Counted from the first letter of the stretch, positions 16,183 through 24,878 are shown. The stretch: 43,380 nt of DNA from an uncultured Gammaproteobacteria bacterium (GCA_913063495.1 CAJXXT010000018.1:1-43380), one strand, 5' to 3'. Numbers and translations are program-made. Notes: generated by a model from the sequence alone, not told the origin.

Positions 16183-17778
16183 ATGAACGTGTTTTCCATA
16201 CTTCGCCCTCTTGGGTTGGCCATGGCACTAACCACACCTGCACTTGTAATGGCAGCCGCCCCTGTTTTGTCAACTTCTGCTTCAATCAGCTCTGATGTTA
16301 TCCAAAGAGGTTGGAAACCTTCCGTTGAATTTTCCGGGGCAGGGGACTCAAAGCATGCGGTTGTAAAGATGCGCGAGATGGCTGCACTTCAGGAGGTTGT
16401 TTTTAAGAACACGGAATATCACAAACAAACACAAGAATTCATTGATGAATTATGGTCGTCCTTAGAAAGCTTTAATCTGAAAAAACTTTATCGTATGTTA
16501 CCAGATGAAAGTGGTGCTTGGCGACAGCTTACGGTTGTTGGTGCGTTAGATGGCGAGCTTTATCGTCTAGGTCCGGTCCGGCCTAATGTCGATGTAAGCA
16601 ATGTAGAAAAAATTGACACAGTTAATCGTTCTGGAGAAATTCAAGCGCTTGGTGATTTGGTTTCTAATATCAGAGTGAAAGAGCTTTCTTCAGAGGCTGG
16701 TACAAGTTATCTCATCCAAAATAATTTACAGCTGGGTATAGGTGCTTTTAGTTGGGATGCGGTATTGGGTTCTGGTGAAGAGATGTTAAGGCTTGCTGTG
16801 GAGGGTGATGCACGATTTGGGCGGAATACCAAAATGCCTTGGGCGCAAGATTATAGAATGAAAGTTCAAGCGATGAACCCGACATTGAATGAGCGGGATG
16901 TCGAGATTTTGGCTCCTTTGTGGGCAGCATTTCCAGAAAGTTGGAACCTATTAACAAAGCTTGGGCGAGTAGATGATGTTGTGATTGAAGATGATGCATT
17001 TGGTGGTTATCAACACCTTAAGGCGTCGTTTTCACTTATCCCGGATTTAATTGACGTTAACTATCCCGAATTAGCGAGCCACCTTGATAGCTTGAATTCA
17101 CTGGTAAAAGGGGCTATCGAAATTGAAGATGATAATGGTCGCCTGTTACGATTGACGATGAATAGCACTACGTTGTCCGGAACCATTGATGCATATATTA
17201 CGCAAGGCCGGTTGTTGCCCGTAAAAAATGGCAAGGTAGTTACCAATGTTGCCCCCGTACGTTTAGGTGATGGCCGTCAGTTTTCTGCCAGAGTAGATAG
17301 CACCATGAGTATTTTGGGTGTGGTTACACGAATGAAGGGCATTGAAACAACAATTCACTATCAACCTACAGAAAAAGGGGCTGTTGTTCAGACTGCGATG
17401 ACGCAGGTGCCAGAGATTTATGTAGAGGGGGCTGCCTTGGGTTTTGTGCCAACAGCCATCATTGATCTGTTTTTACCAACCAATATCGATGAGCTTATGA
17501 GAGAGTTTATGACTGTGGCAGTCAAGGGTAATGATGGAAAAGGTATTGTTACTCGTACGGAATTTTCTCAGTTATCAATAGGTGAGCTTGCCAAGGTTAA
17601 TGTAGGAGTGTCGTTTGAGGCGCTGAATAACTTTATGGTGCGTATTGGCATGGGAATTGTCAGTGATCGAATTATACCGGACAGTGATGTGACAAAGGAT
17701 ATTCAACGGCTGATTTACGACACAGAAGAGGCCTTCTCAAAAGACTTGGATGGTTTTGAGAAAGTTGCTGCGTTATAA
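16183..17778 (+). CDS. Large exported protein of unknown function
   Basis: The 531-residue protein has a clear signal peptide (about 1-25: LRPLGLAMALTTPALVMAAA, cleavage near Ala24-26) and no later membrane helix, so it is probably periplasmic. I do not recognise a family. The mature part mixes helical segments and beta-rich stretches, with a repeated use of 'SGEIQALGDLVSNI' and 'SFSLIPDLIDVNYPEL'-type amphipathic runs. No catalytic motif or Cys pair is visible. AAGGGA six bases before the ATG supports the start. It stands alone between rdgC (divergent) and the acyltransferase; the 274 bp upstream must hold its promoter, but I see no strong match. Confidence 0.65.
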   Translation: MNVFSILRPLGLAMALTTPALVMAAAPVLSTSASISSDVIQRGWKPSVEFSGAGDSKHAVVKMREMAALQEVVFKNTEYHKQTQEFIDELWSSLESFNLKKLYRMLPDESGAWRQLTVVGALDGELYRLGPVRPNVDVSNVEKIDTVNRSGEIQALGDLVSNIRVKELSSEAGTSYLIQNNLQLGIGAFSWDAVLGSGEEMLRLAVEGDARFGRNTKMPWAQDYRMKVQAMNPTLNERDVEILAPLWAAFPESWNLLTKLGRVDDVVIEDDAFGGYQHLKASFSLIPDLIDVNYPELASHLDSLNSLVKGAIEIEDDNGRLLRLTMNSTTLSGTIDAYITQGRLLPVKNGKVVTNVAPVRLGDGRQFSARVDSTMSILGVVTRMKGIETTIHYQPTEKGAVVQTAMTQVPEIYVEGAALGFVPTAIIDLFLPTNIDELMREFMTVAVKGNDGKGIVTRTEFSQLSIGELAKVNVGVSFEALNNFMVRIGMGIVSDRIIPDSDVTKDIQRLIYDTEEAFSKDLDGFEKVAAL

Positions 17779-17862
17779 GAAAAGCGTAGAATGCCTGCTG
17801 TGAATATTTAGTCACTGTTCGCGAAGAGGGTGGGGTCGTGTTATTATTCGTCACATCCTTAA

Positions 17863-17879
17863 CGTTTTTTTAAAAAACG
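17863..17879. other. Short A+T hairpin upstream of the acyltransferase
   Basis: CGTTTTTT (17863-17870) and AAAAAACG (17872-17879) form a 17-bp inverted repeat 38 bp before the acyltransferase start and 85 bp after the exported-protein stop. It could terminate the upstream transcript, but the G+C content of the stem is low. Confidence 0.3.
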
Positions 17880-17916
17880 ATATTTACCGCATTGATTTTA
17901 GAGGCTGTTTGTTTTT

Positions 17917-18588
17917 ATGCCGTACACAGTATTTGATACCCCTATTGTTGTTCATTTTTTTCGTTTACTCAGCCGTATTGTCTTCTTTCTATTGGGCTGG
18001 AAGGTTGAGGGGCGCGCTCCTTCGTCAGATAAAGCGGTAATGATAGCGGTGCCACACACCAGTAATTGGGATTTTATTTTTATGGTGATGGTGTCGTTTC
18101 AAGTGCACCAAAAGATCTATTGGATGGGCAAGGATACCCTGTTTAAAGGTTGGAAAGGTTCTGTGCTTAGATGGTTTGGTGGTGTGCCGGTTAATCGTCG
18201 TAGCCGCAATAACTTAGTGGATCAAATGATCGAAACGATTAATCAAAGCTCCTCTCTTATTTTGACGATACCGCCAGAGGGGACTCGTGGTCACGTGACG
18301 CATTGGAAGTCTGGTTTTTATCATATTGCAGCGGGTGCAAATGTGCCTATTGTCTGTAGTTTCTTGGATTACGGGCGAAAGGTTGGTGGGGTTGGTTTAG
18401 CTCTTATGCCTACAGGTGATATTGACAAGGATCTTGAAGTGATAAAGTCTTTCTATAAAGGGATGACGGGCAAGTGTCCAGAGTACTTTTCGATTGATTA
18501 TATCCGAACTAAAGAATCTGAAGATGGTAAAGCTGAGCCCGTTAGCGAGTCTGAGGCTGGGTCATCAGAAGTCGCCGACAAAAACTAG
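17917..18588 (+). CDS. PlsC-like lysophospholipid acyltransferase family protein
   Basis: The 223-residue protein has the two acyltransferase signatures: HTSNWD (His47, Asp52: HX4D catalytic block I) and PPEGTRGH (block III, about 119-126). There is a hydrophobic N-terminal segment (HFFRLLSRIVFFLLGW) for membrane association. It probably transfers acyl chains to a lysophospholipid or related acceptor at the inner membrane. The last 30 residues are acidic and low-complexity (ESEDGKAEPVSESEAGSSE). It is shorter than classic PlsC. It converges on fabR with about 100 bp between, so two lipid-related genes sit tail to tail. Confidence 0.85.
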   Translation: MPYTVFDTPIVVHFFRLLSRIVFFLLGWKVEGRAPSSDKAVMIAVPHTSNWDFIFMVMVSFQVHQKIYWMGKDTLFKGWKGSVLRWFGGVPVNRRSRNNLVDQMIETINQSSSLILTIPPEGTRGHVTHWKSGFYHIAAGANVPIVCSFLDYGRKVGGVGLALMPTGDIDKDLEVIKSFYKGMTGKCPEYFSIDYIRTKESEDGKAEPVSESEAGSSEVADKN

Positions 18589-18688
18589 TCGGCTATTATT
18601 GTTTCGGTATTTTCTGTGATCTTAATTGTGTTCGCAGCGACGTTCTAGCTGGATTTTAAGCAATATTCTAGCTATGTGATCTCTTTAT

Positions 18689-19303
18689 TTACGCTTTCCA
18701 CTCTGCCGCGCCAAGGAAGATTACACGGCATTGAGCTTCTAATAACGACAAACGTTCAGTTTTTAGCACAGGGTTATCGCTGAGATCTAGCAAATCTGTC
18801 GCGCTATATGCCAGTGTACTAACAATTAAGTCTGCAACCATTTTAAGCTGAGCGCTGTTAAGTGTTGGAAATGATTGTTGCTGTGACAAGTCATTTACAA
18901 TTTCTAGAGCAAACACATTAAGCTCATTACGTATGGCATTTCTTATCGACGGTGTCCCGCCAGAACGCCCTTGCGTCATAAAAACTAATAGCTCTCGGTG
19001 ACTACTAAGGTGTTCATCAAAAATACGAATAGAGTGGCTAATTAACTGTGTTGAATTTTCACTTTGTTCTCGTGCGCTACGAATAAGTTGGCGTAAGCAA
19101 GAGCTGAGTTCATCTACCAAGTTGAGACCGAGTTCATTTGTGTCTTTAAAGTGGCGATAAAAAGCAGTAGGAACAATGCCCGCTTGTTTTGCAATTTCTC
19201 GGATACTGATCGTGGCGAAATTTCCGCCTTCTTCAACGAGTTGCAACGCTGCATTAATTAATGCGCTGCGAGTCAGGGCTTTTTTCTCTTTACGGATACT
19301 CAT
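18689..19303 (-). CDS. fabR: TetR-family repressor, FabR type
   Basis: The 204-residue protein's N-terminal helix-turn-helix and next helix follow E. coli FabR almost residue for residue: TISIREIAKQAGIVPTAFYR, then HFKDTNELGLNLVDE. FabR/DesT-type proteins repress unsaturated fatty-acid genes (fabA/fabB or desaturases) in response to acyl-CoA/ACP pools. None of those targets is in the window; the neighbouring acyltransferase is the only lipid gene nearby. A palindrome about 110 bp upstream (19413-19426) could be an autoregulatory site. The start is ATG 19303; no strong ribosome binding site is visible. Confidence 0.8.
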   Translation of the reverse strand: MSIRKEKKALTRSALINAALQLVEEGGNFATISIREIAKQAGIVPTAFYRHFKDTNELGLNLVDELSSCLRQLIRSAREQSENSTQLISHSIRIFDEHLSSHRELLVFMTQGRSGGTPSIRNAIRNELNVFALEIVNDLSQQQSFPTLNSAQLKMVADLIVSTLAYSATDLLDLSDNPVLKTERLSLLEAQCRVIFLGAAEWKA

Positions 19304-19386
19304 CGGCGATTCACTGCACTCTTTTGGTTGGTTTAGTTGGTTCAGGTGGTTCAGGTGACCTGTTAAGTAAGCTTGTAGGTTGTGTG

Positions 19387-19426
19387 TAACGCTATGAAAT
19401 GAGCGTTAACTGTGTACAAGTGTACA
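19387..19426. promoter_or_regulatory. Paired palindromes in the fabR control region
   Basis: TAACGCT (19387-19393) and AGCGTTA (19402-19408) are perfect 7-bp inverted repeats around 8 bp. Five bases further on, TGTACA-AG-TGTACA (19413-19426) forms a second palindrome. FabR/DesT-type operators are GTACA-containing palindromes, which makes the second element a candidate autoregulatory site; the assignment is inference. Confidence 0.45.
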
Positions 19427-19590
19427 TTTAATTCTATTTTATTGGTATTTCTAATGTAGAAAAAATAGTTTCATTGTGTGAATTAACGAAATTAAGTTAG
19501 TTTTAGTGTCCGGTTGTATCACTTTTTTTGTTTCTATAAAACTTTAAGTTATTGTTATTTAAGTGATATTTTATATGTAGCGCTAAGGTG

Positions 19591-19619
19591 TTGACTTTGC
19601 TGATGCTTTGTCACAATAT
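19591..19619 (+). promoter_or_regulatory. Promoter of the small tandem paralogue operon
   Basis: TTGACT (19591-19596), 17 bp, CAATAT (19614-19619). Transcription would start near 19626, leaving a leader of about 38 bases with TTGGAGAAAT before ATG 19664. Confidence 0.5.
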
Positions 19620-19663
19620 TCGGTGCACACGCAGACACTTTTGTCGTTCCTTGGAGAAATAAT

Positions 19664-19981
19664 ATGAGTGTGTTCCGCAAAGCAGATTTTTATAAAGATA
19701 TGGTGCAAATTAGCCTTAGTCGAGGTGTTGATGTTGTTGAGAAAGTGCATCTTACTATTTCGGATTTTGTTCTGAGTCGGGGTGAGGTCGGTAGTGTATT
19801 GAAGGACGAGATTAAGGTCGTCCGTGACGAGCATAATCGGCATGTTTCGGACAGTTATCAGTTGGTGAGAGATTTAAACCAGCATCTTGGCTCGTCAATT
19901 TCGTCCTTGATCGGTTCGCTTGAGCAAAGCAAATCTGTTGTGGCGATGGTTGATGAGATGTATGGTAGTAATAAATCGTAA
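19664..19981 (+). CDS. Small helical protein, tandem paralogue A (unknown function)
   Basis: The 105-residue protein has no signal peptide, membrane helix or Cys. It is predicted mostly helical and aligns with the next gene: FYKDMVQISLSRGVDVVEKV, then HLTIS here against LLKDMVQEAIDKGATTVEDV, then HRTIA there, and a shared C-terminal helix ending in EQSKS/EDGKA. The length and amphipathic helices recall phasin-like or coiled-coil adaptor proteins, but I do not recognise the family. GGAG lies seven bases before the ATG, and a good promoter lies upstream. It is followed 19 bp later by its paralogue. Confidence 0.6.
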   Translation: MSVFRKADFYKDMVQISLSRGVDVVEKVHLTISDFVLSRGEVGSVLKDEIKVVRDEHNRHVSDSYQLVRDLNQHLGSSISSLIGSLEQSKSVVAMVDEMYGSNKS

Positions 19982-20000
19982 GGGTAAGTAGGAGGTTATT

Positions 20001-20315
20001 ATGGGTATGTTAAACAAGTTAGAGCTTCTTAAAGATATGGTTCAAGAAGCGATTGATAAAGGTGCAACAACGGTTGAAGACGTGCATCGCACTATTGCAG
20101 AAGTGCCTATTGAACAGATGGAGCGTTCGGGGTTGCTAGATGCCGATGAGGCGCAAGATAAAAAAGATTTGCATCACCGTACCGTTGGCACCATTTATGA
20201 CGCGATTCGAAGCATTAACAGCCAAGTGGGCGAGATGGCTTCAGAGCTTTTTGAAGCAGTAGAAGACGGTAAGGCCGCCTCTGATAGAATGGATGAAAAA
20301 GACGGCGAAGGATAA
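20001..20315 (+). CDS. Small helical protein, tandem paralogue B (unknown function)
   Basis: The 104-residue acidic, helical protein shares the KDMVQ...VExVHxTI core with the preceding gene. The central part is more acidic (LDADEAQDKKDLHH), and the C-terminus ends in a charged run (DRMDEKDGEG). It has a strong ribosome binding site, AGGAGG, about eight bases before ATG 20001. The duplication suggests the two proteins may form a hetero-oligomer. It is followed within 11 bp by riboflavin synthase, so probably the same transcript. Confidence 0.6.
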   Translation: MGMLNKLELLKDMVQEAIDKGATTVEDVHRTIAEVPIEQMERSGLLDADEAQDKKDLHHRTVGTIYDAIRSINSQVGEMASELFEAVEDGKAASDRMDEKDGEG

Positions 20316-20326
20316 TATTGCGATTT

Positions 20327-20971
20327 ATGTATACTGGAATTGTTCAGGCGTCATGCCAACTGCAGCAAGTAGAGTGTAAGGAAGGTTTACATACGCTTAC
20401 GGTAATATTGCCGGAGGCATTGTTAGATGCATTAGTGATTGGTGCTAGCGTAGGAATGGACGGTGTTTGCTTAACGGCCACTGGTATCGAGGATGGGTTA
20501 GTATCCTTTGACGTCATGCAGCAAACGCTTGATTTAACGACGCTGGGAGCGTTGCGAAAAGGCGATATTGTTAATATTGAACGCTCCGCTAAGCAGGGCG
20601 TAGAGATTGGCGGGCATATCCTGTCTGGTCATATTGATGGTACCGCGGAGATTATATCTATTGAAACCCCTGCAAATAACCATGTGATTACCTATCGTGT
20701 GGATCCGTCTTTTATGCCGTATATGTTTGGAAAAGGGTTTGTTGGTTTAAATGGGTGCAGTTTAACGGTGGCATCTATTGATAAGGCGGCATCAACATTT
20801 TCAGTATGCTTAATCCCTGAAACACTACGTATTACAACACACGGGCAAAAAAAGTCAGGAGATCGGATCAATGTCGAAATTGACCGCCAGACACAGGTGA
20901 TTGTTGATACGGTTAAAGCGTTTTTATCGGAGAATCTTCAAGGGCTTAGGTCAGGAGATATAACGATGTAA
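20327..20971 (+). CDS. ribE: Riboflavin synthase (alpha subunit type)
   Basis: The protein has 214 residues and two similar lumazine-binding barrels: MYTGIVQASCQLQQV at the start with GVCLTATG in repeat 1, and GHILSGHIDGTAEI then LNGCSLTVASID in repeat 2. It converts two 6,7-dimethyl-8-ribityllumazine molecules to riboflavin. The usual family start is M-F-T-G-I-V, so I use ATG 20327. The ribosome binding site GAAGGA, however, is better spaced for an in-frame TTG at 20318, which would add three residues. No other riboflavin genes are near, so this may be a second copy or a relocated gene. Confidence 0.88.
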   Translation: MYTGIVQASCQLQQVECKEGLHTLTVILPEALLDALVIGASVGMDGVCLTATGIEDGLVSFDVMQQTLDLTTLGALRKGDIVNIERSAKQGVEIGGHILSGHIDGTAEIISIETPANNHVITYRVDPSFMPYMFGKGFVGLNGCSLTVASIDKAASTFSVCLIPETLRITTHGQKKSGDRINVEIDRQTQVIVDTVKAFLSENLQGLRSGDITM

Positions 20972-20988
20972 AGGCTCCACTTATGTGT

Positions 20989-21450
20989 TTATGCCACATG
21001 AGTAGAGTCATTTTGCTCTGTTTTTTCAATATATAACAAAATTTGCTTTTGAATATTTTCCCCTGTTGGCGTGTGTACATTACCTTGGAATTTCTCAGGG
21101 TATTGCTCCGTTTGGGAGTCAAAAGCCATCCAGTCAATGTGAGGCCAATTTCGAGATCGAAGGAATGCCATCATTTCAATGTAACGTTGATAGGCGGGTG
21201 CATAATAGAGGCCGTTGTCTAAAATGGTTGTGTGCCCCAGATAATGATCATTAAACATATAGCTGAAACGTTCATTAGAATCTTCGCAAAGTATTGGCGA
21301 GGTTAGCACAATTCCCATGTTTTCCATTGAACCGGAATGGGCAAGAGCTGCTAAGCTGTTGATCATTTCCCGTTGTTTGGCCACTGGGGTGCCGTCCACG
21401 GTTTCTATGGGTAAACATATTACAAGTTGAGGGGCTTTGGTGGTGTCCAT
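20989..21450 (-). CDS. Conserved-looking soluble protein of unknown function
   Basis: The 153-residue protein has no signal peptide or membrane helix. I do not recognise a family. The sequence opens with a beta-strand-like TKAPQLVICLPIETVDG and contains MGIVLTSPILCEDSNERFSY and an aromatic-rich segment (YLGHTTILDNGLYYAPAYQR, then YIEMMAFLRSRNW). The start is ATG 21450 because GAGAG lies about nine bases upstream; an in-frame TTG further upstream (21480) lacks one. It converges on ribE with a 17-bp gap. Confidence 0.5.
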   Translation of the reverse strand: MDTTKAPQLVICLPIETVDGTPVAKQREMINSLAALAHSGSMENMGIVLTSPILCEDSNERFSYMFNDHYLGHTTILDNGLYYAPAYQRYIEMMAFLRSRNWPHIDWMAFDSQTEQYPEKFQGNVHTPTGENIQKQILLYIEKTEQNDSTHVA

Positions 21451-21538
21451 TGGTATTACTCTCAGTTCGACCTTCTTCAAAGCGTAGATTGCTTTGGTAG
21501 CTTTTCAAGTGTTAGTAAATAAGGGGGTATCGTAAAGA

Positions 21539-22048
21539 GTGGTGAGAGCAAGGCCTATGTTGCTGCGTGTTCATGGTAATATGAGTAAAATTTTGCGTAC
21601 TGGAGAACGTCGCATTAGTATTCCTCCTGACTCAGCTCTCGATTTAGCTCGTGACCTAGCTCGTGATTTAGACACACCTCAAAATATTGATTTTTTTGTG
21701 GCGTCGTTTTACGACAAATTGCTCAAGGACGACATTATGGCACCGGTTTTTTTGCGTGATGCCAATATTGACGTGTCAGCTCATTTGCCAACCATTAGTT
21801 TGTATTGGCAAAAAATGTTGTGGGGGGACGGTCAGTACAACACTAATATGATGAAAAAACATCGAGCAATAAATGTAAAAAAACACTTTAAAACAATACA
21901 CTATCAACGGTGGATGGGGTATTTCGAGCAAACCGCAAAAGAGTCTTTTGCTGGGGAGTATACCGAGAAGGCCCTACGTATCGCCGCTGCGGTTATACAT
22001 AATATGGAAAGCCGCATGGTGGAAGCCGTCGTTGTGAATGCATCATGA
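21539..22048 (+). CDS. Group III truncated haemoglobin
   Basis: The 2-on-2 globin fold is recognisable over the last 125 residues: IDFFVASFYDKLLKDDIMAP, then VFLRDANIDVSAHLPTISLY, WQKMLWGDGQYN and the region around KKHRAINVKKHFKTIHYQRW, which carries the proximal His. Group III proteins bind oxygen or NO. The first 40 residues (with LDLARDLARDLD) are an extension. The start is ambiguous: GTG 21539, GTG 21542, ATG 21557 and ATG 21581 are all in frame, and none has an ideal ribosome binding site. It overlaps the next gene by 11 bp, so translation is probably coupled. Confidence 0.8.
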   Translation: MVRARPMLLRVHGNMSKILRTGERRISIPPDSALDLARDLARDLDTPQNIDFFVASFYDKLLKDDIMAPVFLRDANIDVSAHLPTISLYWQKMLWGDGQYNTNMMKKHRAINVKKHFKTIHYQRWMGYFEQTAKESFAGEYTEKALRIAAAVIHNMESRMVEAVVVNAS

Positions 22049-22922
22049 GTATGTGTTGGATATGAATTCAGAACATTTTGAGTTACACCTTACTGTAGGC
22101 GAACCGATTCTTGCGTTAACGCTGCTGTCCTCTCATTGCGAACTATCGAAACAACAACTCAAGCTTGCAATGAAAAAGGGTGCCGTGTGGGTAACATCGG
22201 GCCAGGGGCATACGCAGCGATTACGCCGAGCCAAAAAAATGCTCAAATTGGGAGACAGTTTGCATTTTTACTTCGATAAGGCTGTCAGTGAGGGTGTTGC
22301 TTTGCCATCAGAGCTTGTTGAAGATTTTGGTGATTACAGTGTGTGGAATAAACCTTATGGTGTGTATTCGCAGGGTTCTAAATGGGGGGATCACTGTACG
22401 ATAGCTCGCTGGTCAGAGCAAAACCTCAAACCAGAACGCCCTGCATTTGTTGTACACCGATTAGATCGAGCAACAAGTGGTTTGATCTTGTTAGCTCACA
22501 GTAAACATGCCGCGCAACAAATAAGTCAGCTGTTTGCGGAACGTCGTTTAGAAAAAGGTTATCGCGCATTGGTGCATGGAACGTTTCCTTGTGGTACACA
22601 AACGGTCAATCAGCCTATTGATGATCGTAGCGCCTGTAGCCACTTTGATGTGTTGCGGTATGATCCCGAAGGCGATTTTTCATTGTTGGATGTGGGAATT
22701 GAAACGGGGCGTAAGCATCAAATACGCCGTCACCTTGCAGGATTGGACTTTCCTATTGTCGGTGATCGACTGCATGGTATAGAAAGCAGCGTAAACACGG
22801 GTTTAGATTTACAGCTATGTGCCTATCGTTTGCGTTTTGTGTGTCCTTTGACAGGTGAGTCTAGAGAGTTTGAATTGCCTATAGAAAAACAACCGTGGTC
22901 GGAGTTTATCAATGCAGAATAA
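22038..22922 (+). CDS. RluA-family pseudouridine synthase
   Basis: The 294-residue protein has the catalytic HRLDRATSG (Asp143), preceded by VWNKPYGVYSQGS and followed by KGYRALVHGTF and the nucleotide-binding ETGRKHQIRRHLA. The N-terminal 75 residues contain a partial S4-like RNA-binding region (LSKQQLKLAMKKGAVWV). It isomerises a uridine in rRNA or tRNA; the target cannot be assigned. It overlaps the globin gene at its 5' end and the methyltransferase gene at its 3' end (11 bp each), making a compact operon. Confidence 0.88.
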   Translation: MHHEYVLDMNSEHFELHLTVGEPILALTLLSSHCELSKQQLKLAMKKGAVWVTSGQGHTQRLRRAKKMLKLGDSLHFYFDKAVSEGVALPSELVEDFGDYSVWNKPYGVYSQGSKWGDHCTIARWSEQNLKPERPAFVVHRLDRATSGLILLAHSKHAAQQISQLFAERRLEKGYRALVHGTFPCGTQTVNQPIDDRSACSHFDVLRYDPEGDFSLLDVGIETGRKHQIRRHLAGLDFPIVGDRLHGIESSVNTGLDLQLCAYRLRFVCPLTGESREFELPIEKQPWSEFINAE

Positions 22923-23556
22923 GCAGTCCCAACAAGCAATGGACGAAATAGAAAGAGTGACACTGAGTCACTATGAAAGTAATGCTGAATCATTCTGGCA
23001 AGGCACTCGTAGTCATGATGTCAGTCAAAATATCAATGCACTCGTAAATGCTTTACCAAAGGGCAAAACGTTAGACCTATTGGATTTTGGTTGTGGCCCC
23101 GGGCGAGACTTGATGGCGTTTAAATCCCTGGGCCATCGGCCAACGGGTTTAGATGGCAATAAAAAATTTTGTGAAATGGCAGAAAAGCATAGCGGCTGCC
23201 CCGTGTTACACCAGCAATTTTTAAATCTAGATTTAGGTGTAGACTGCTTTGATGGTATTTTTGCTAACGCTTCAATGTTTCATGTGCCTAGCCAAGAACT
23301 TTCCAGAGTGCTAGTTGCGTGTCATCAAGCATTGCGGGAGGGTGGCGTATTGTTTACATCCAACCCGCGCGGAAATGCTGAAGGTTGGCAAGGGCAGCGA
23401 TATGGAAACTATATGGAATTCGAAGAGAGCAAGGTTTGCTTAGAACAAGCAGGTTTTACGCTTATTCATCATTACTACCGCCCTGAAGGAAAACCGCGAG
23501 ATCAGCAACCTTGGTTAGCGATGGTGGTTCAAAAATGCACGATAAAAACGACGTAA
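22912..23556 (+). CDS. Class I SAM-dependent methyltransferase
   Basis: The 214-residue Rossmann-type methyltransferase has motif I LLDFGCGPGRDLMAF, the acidic LDGNKKFCEMA after strand 2, FDGIFANASMFHVP (motif IV) and ALREGGVLFTSNPRG. This is the UbiE/Tellurite-resistance-like type acting on small molecules or proteins; the substrate is unknown. There is no membrane segment. The start codon lies inside the end of the RluA-family gene, so the two are likely co-translated. Confidence 0.85.
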   Translation: MQNKQSQQAMDEIERVTLSHYESNAESFWQGTRSHDVSQNINALVNALPKGKTLDLLDFGCGPGRDLMAFKSLGHRPTGLDGNKKFCEMAEKHSGCPVLHQQFLNLDLGVDCFDGIFANASMFHVPSQELSRVLVACHQALREGGVLFTSNPRGNAEGWQGQRYGNYMEFEESKVCLEQAGFTLIHHYYRPEGKPRDQQPWLAMVVQKCTIKTT

Positions 23557-23571
23557 AGTAAGAGGATTGAT

Positions 23572-23970
23572 ATGAAGGAAAAGTGGATTGTTGTGTTATT
23601 AGGTATTATTGGGGCAGGTTCTGTTAATGCAGAGAAACTGTCGTTAGCTGAGATAAAGGCACCTGATAACCTTGAAAATATACATGTCGTTAAGATAGCT
23701 AGCGATAAAAATGCGTCGGACTTTGTTGTTTTTGTTAAGCAACAGGTACCGTTACACAAGCATGTTAGTCATTCAGAATCGCTTTTTGTACTAGAAGGAA
23801 CAGGTACCTTTCGGTTGGGTGATAAAACGTTAACCATTGGCGCAGGGGATTACGTGAAAATACCCGAGGGTACCCCGCATTCACTAAAAGTGACGTCAGC
23901 TACACCACTGAAAGCTTTATCAATTCAAGCGCCTGAATTCTTTGGAAAAGATCGTGCTAGTGTTAATTAA
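23572..23970 (+). CDS. Exported single-domain cupin
   Basis: The 132-residue protein has a signal peptide (WIVVLLGIIGAGSVNA, cleavage after residue 21) and one cupin_2 barrel: PLHKHVSHSESLFVLEGTGT supplies the HxH and Glu metal ligands, and GDYVKIPEGTPHSLKV carries the second-motif His. It probably binds a divalent metal in the periplasm; the function is unknown. AAGAGG precedes the ATG. It lies 15 bp after the methyltransferase, perhaps the last gene of the globin operon. Confidence 0.8.
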   Translation: MKEKWIVVLLGIIGAGSVNAEKLSLAEIKAPDNLENIHVVKIASDKNASDFVVFVKQQVPLHKHVSHSESLFVLEGTGTFRLGDKTLTIGAGDYVKIPEGTPHSLKVTSATPLKALSIQAPEFFGKDRASVN

Positions 23971-24062
23971 ACGTGTGGGCTTTTTTTAATCGCTTAAAAG
24001 TATGTATTACTCAAAACTGGCTACACTTTTATATAAGTCTGTTGAAAGGATAATGCATAACG

Positions 24063-24761
24063 ATGAGAGATTTACCTATTGTAGCTGTTTTGGCACCCCT
24101 GTTAATCGCTCAGGCGAAAAGGGTGCGAGCTAATATGCTTAAACTGCCAGAGGCCACTGGCAGTCGAACGGGGCGAGTAGGAAAGGGTCAATGTTTAAAA
24201 TTGCTGGTAATAGGTGACTCTGCCGCCGCAGGTGTCGGCGTTTCTCACCAGGATGCAGCGTTAGGTGGGCAGATTGTTTCACATCTGATGGATGAGTTTC
24301 ATCTTGATTGGGATGTGATAGCTGAAGCAGGAGCAACAACAGCGAAGGTGCTTGCATGGATACCGGCGATTGAGCGACAAAATTATGATGCTATTGTGGT
24401 TTCCTTGGGTATTAACGATGTCACCGCAGGTGTGACACGAAAGCAATGGATGCGACAACAACAGGTTTTGGTGCAAGAGTTAATGACGCGCTTTTCAACC
24501 AACAAAATCATCATTTCTCAAATCCCTGGATTAGAAAATTTTGAGGTATTACCGCAACCCTTGCGATGGTGCTTAGGAATGCAATCTAAGCGTTTTAATA
24601 CCATTGCTAAGTCCACATGGTCAGATCATCCGATATGTGAATTTATGGATTTACCCCTGGTTTTTGATCAAAGTCTAATGGCAAGTGACAAATTTCACCC
24701 CAGTGAAGATGCCTATAGGATATGGGGTGAAGCGTTTGCTCGGCGTATTAAACCAAAGTGA
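24063..24761 (+). CDS. SGNH/GDSL hydrolase
   Basis: The 232-residue protein has block I VIGDSAAAG (Ser53), a Gly in block II (the GATTAKVLAW region), SLGINDVTAG (block III Asn) and DKFHPSEDAY (Asp209, His212), the complete SGNH tetrad. A short hydrophobic N-terminus (LPIVAVLAPLLIAQA) may anchor it to the membrane or be a poor signal peptide. It is an esterase or lipase of unknown substrate. It stands about 90 bp after the cupin. Confidence 0.85.
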   Translation: MRDLPIVAVLAPLLIAQAKRVRANMLKLPEATGSRTGRVGKGQCLKLLVIGDSAAAGVGVSHQDAALGGQIVSHLMDEFHLDWDVIAEAGATTAKVLAWIPAIERQNYDAIVVSLGINDVTAGVTRKQWMRQQQVLVQELMTRFSTNKIIISQIPGLENFEVLPQPLRWCLGMQSKRFNTIAKSTWSDHPICEFMDLPLVFDQSLMASDKFHPSEDAYRIWGEAFARRIKPK

Positions 24762-24878
24762 TATAGGTTTTTGTTAATAGATGTAAAGAATGTCTCTTCA
24801 GCTTCAAGCGGACGCGTTATAATCGCGGCTTAATTTTTTAGAAGCCTGTATAACGAACTTATGTCGTGACATCGTATT

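Larger units (their letters stand above)
19304..19663. other. 360-bp divergent control region of fabR and the small tandem paralogues
   Basis: This region is A+T-rich with no supported ORF. The left part carries GGTTTAGTTGGTTCAGGTGG-type short direct repeats (about 19324-19360). The centre has two adjacent palindromes (19387-19408 and 19413-19426). The right end has a good promoter for the rightward genes (19591-19619). Confidence 0.6.
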
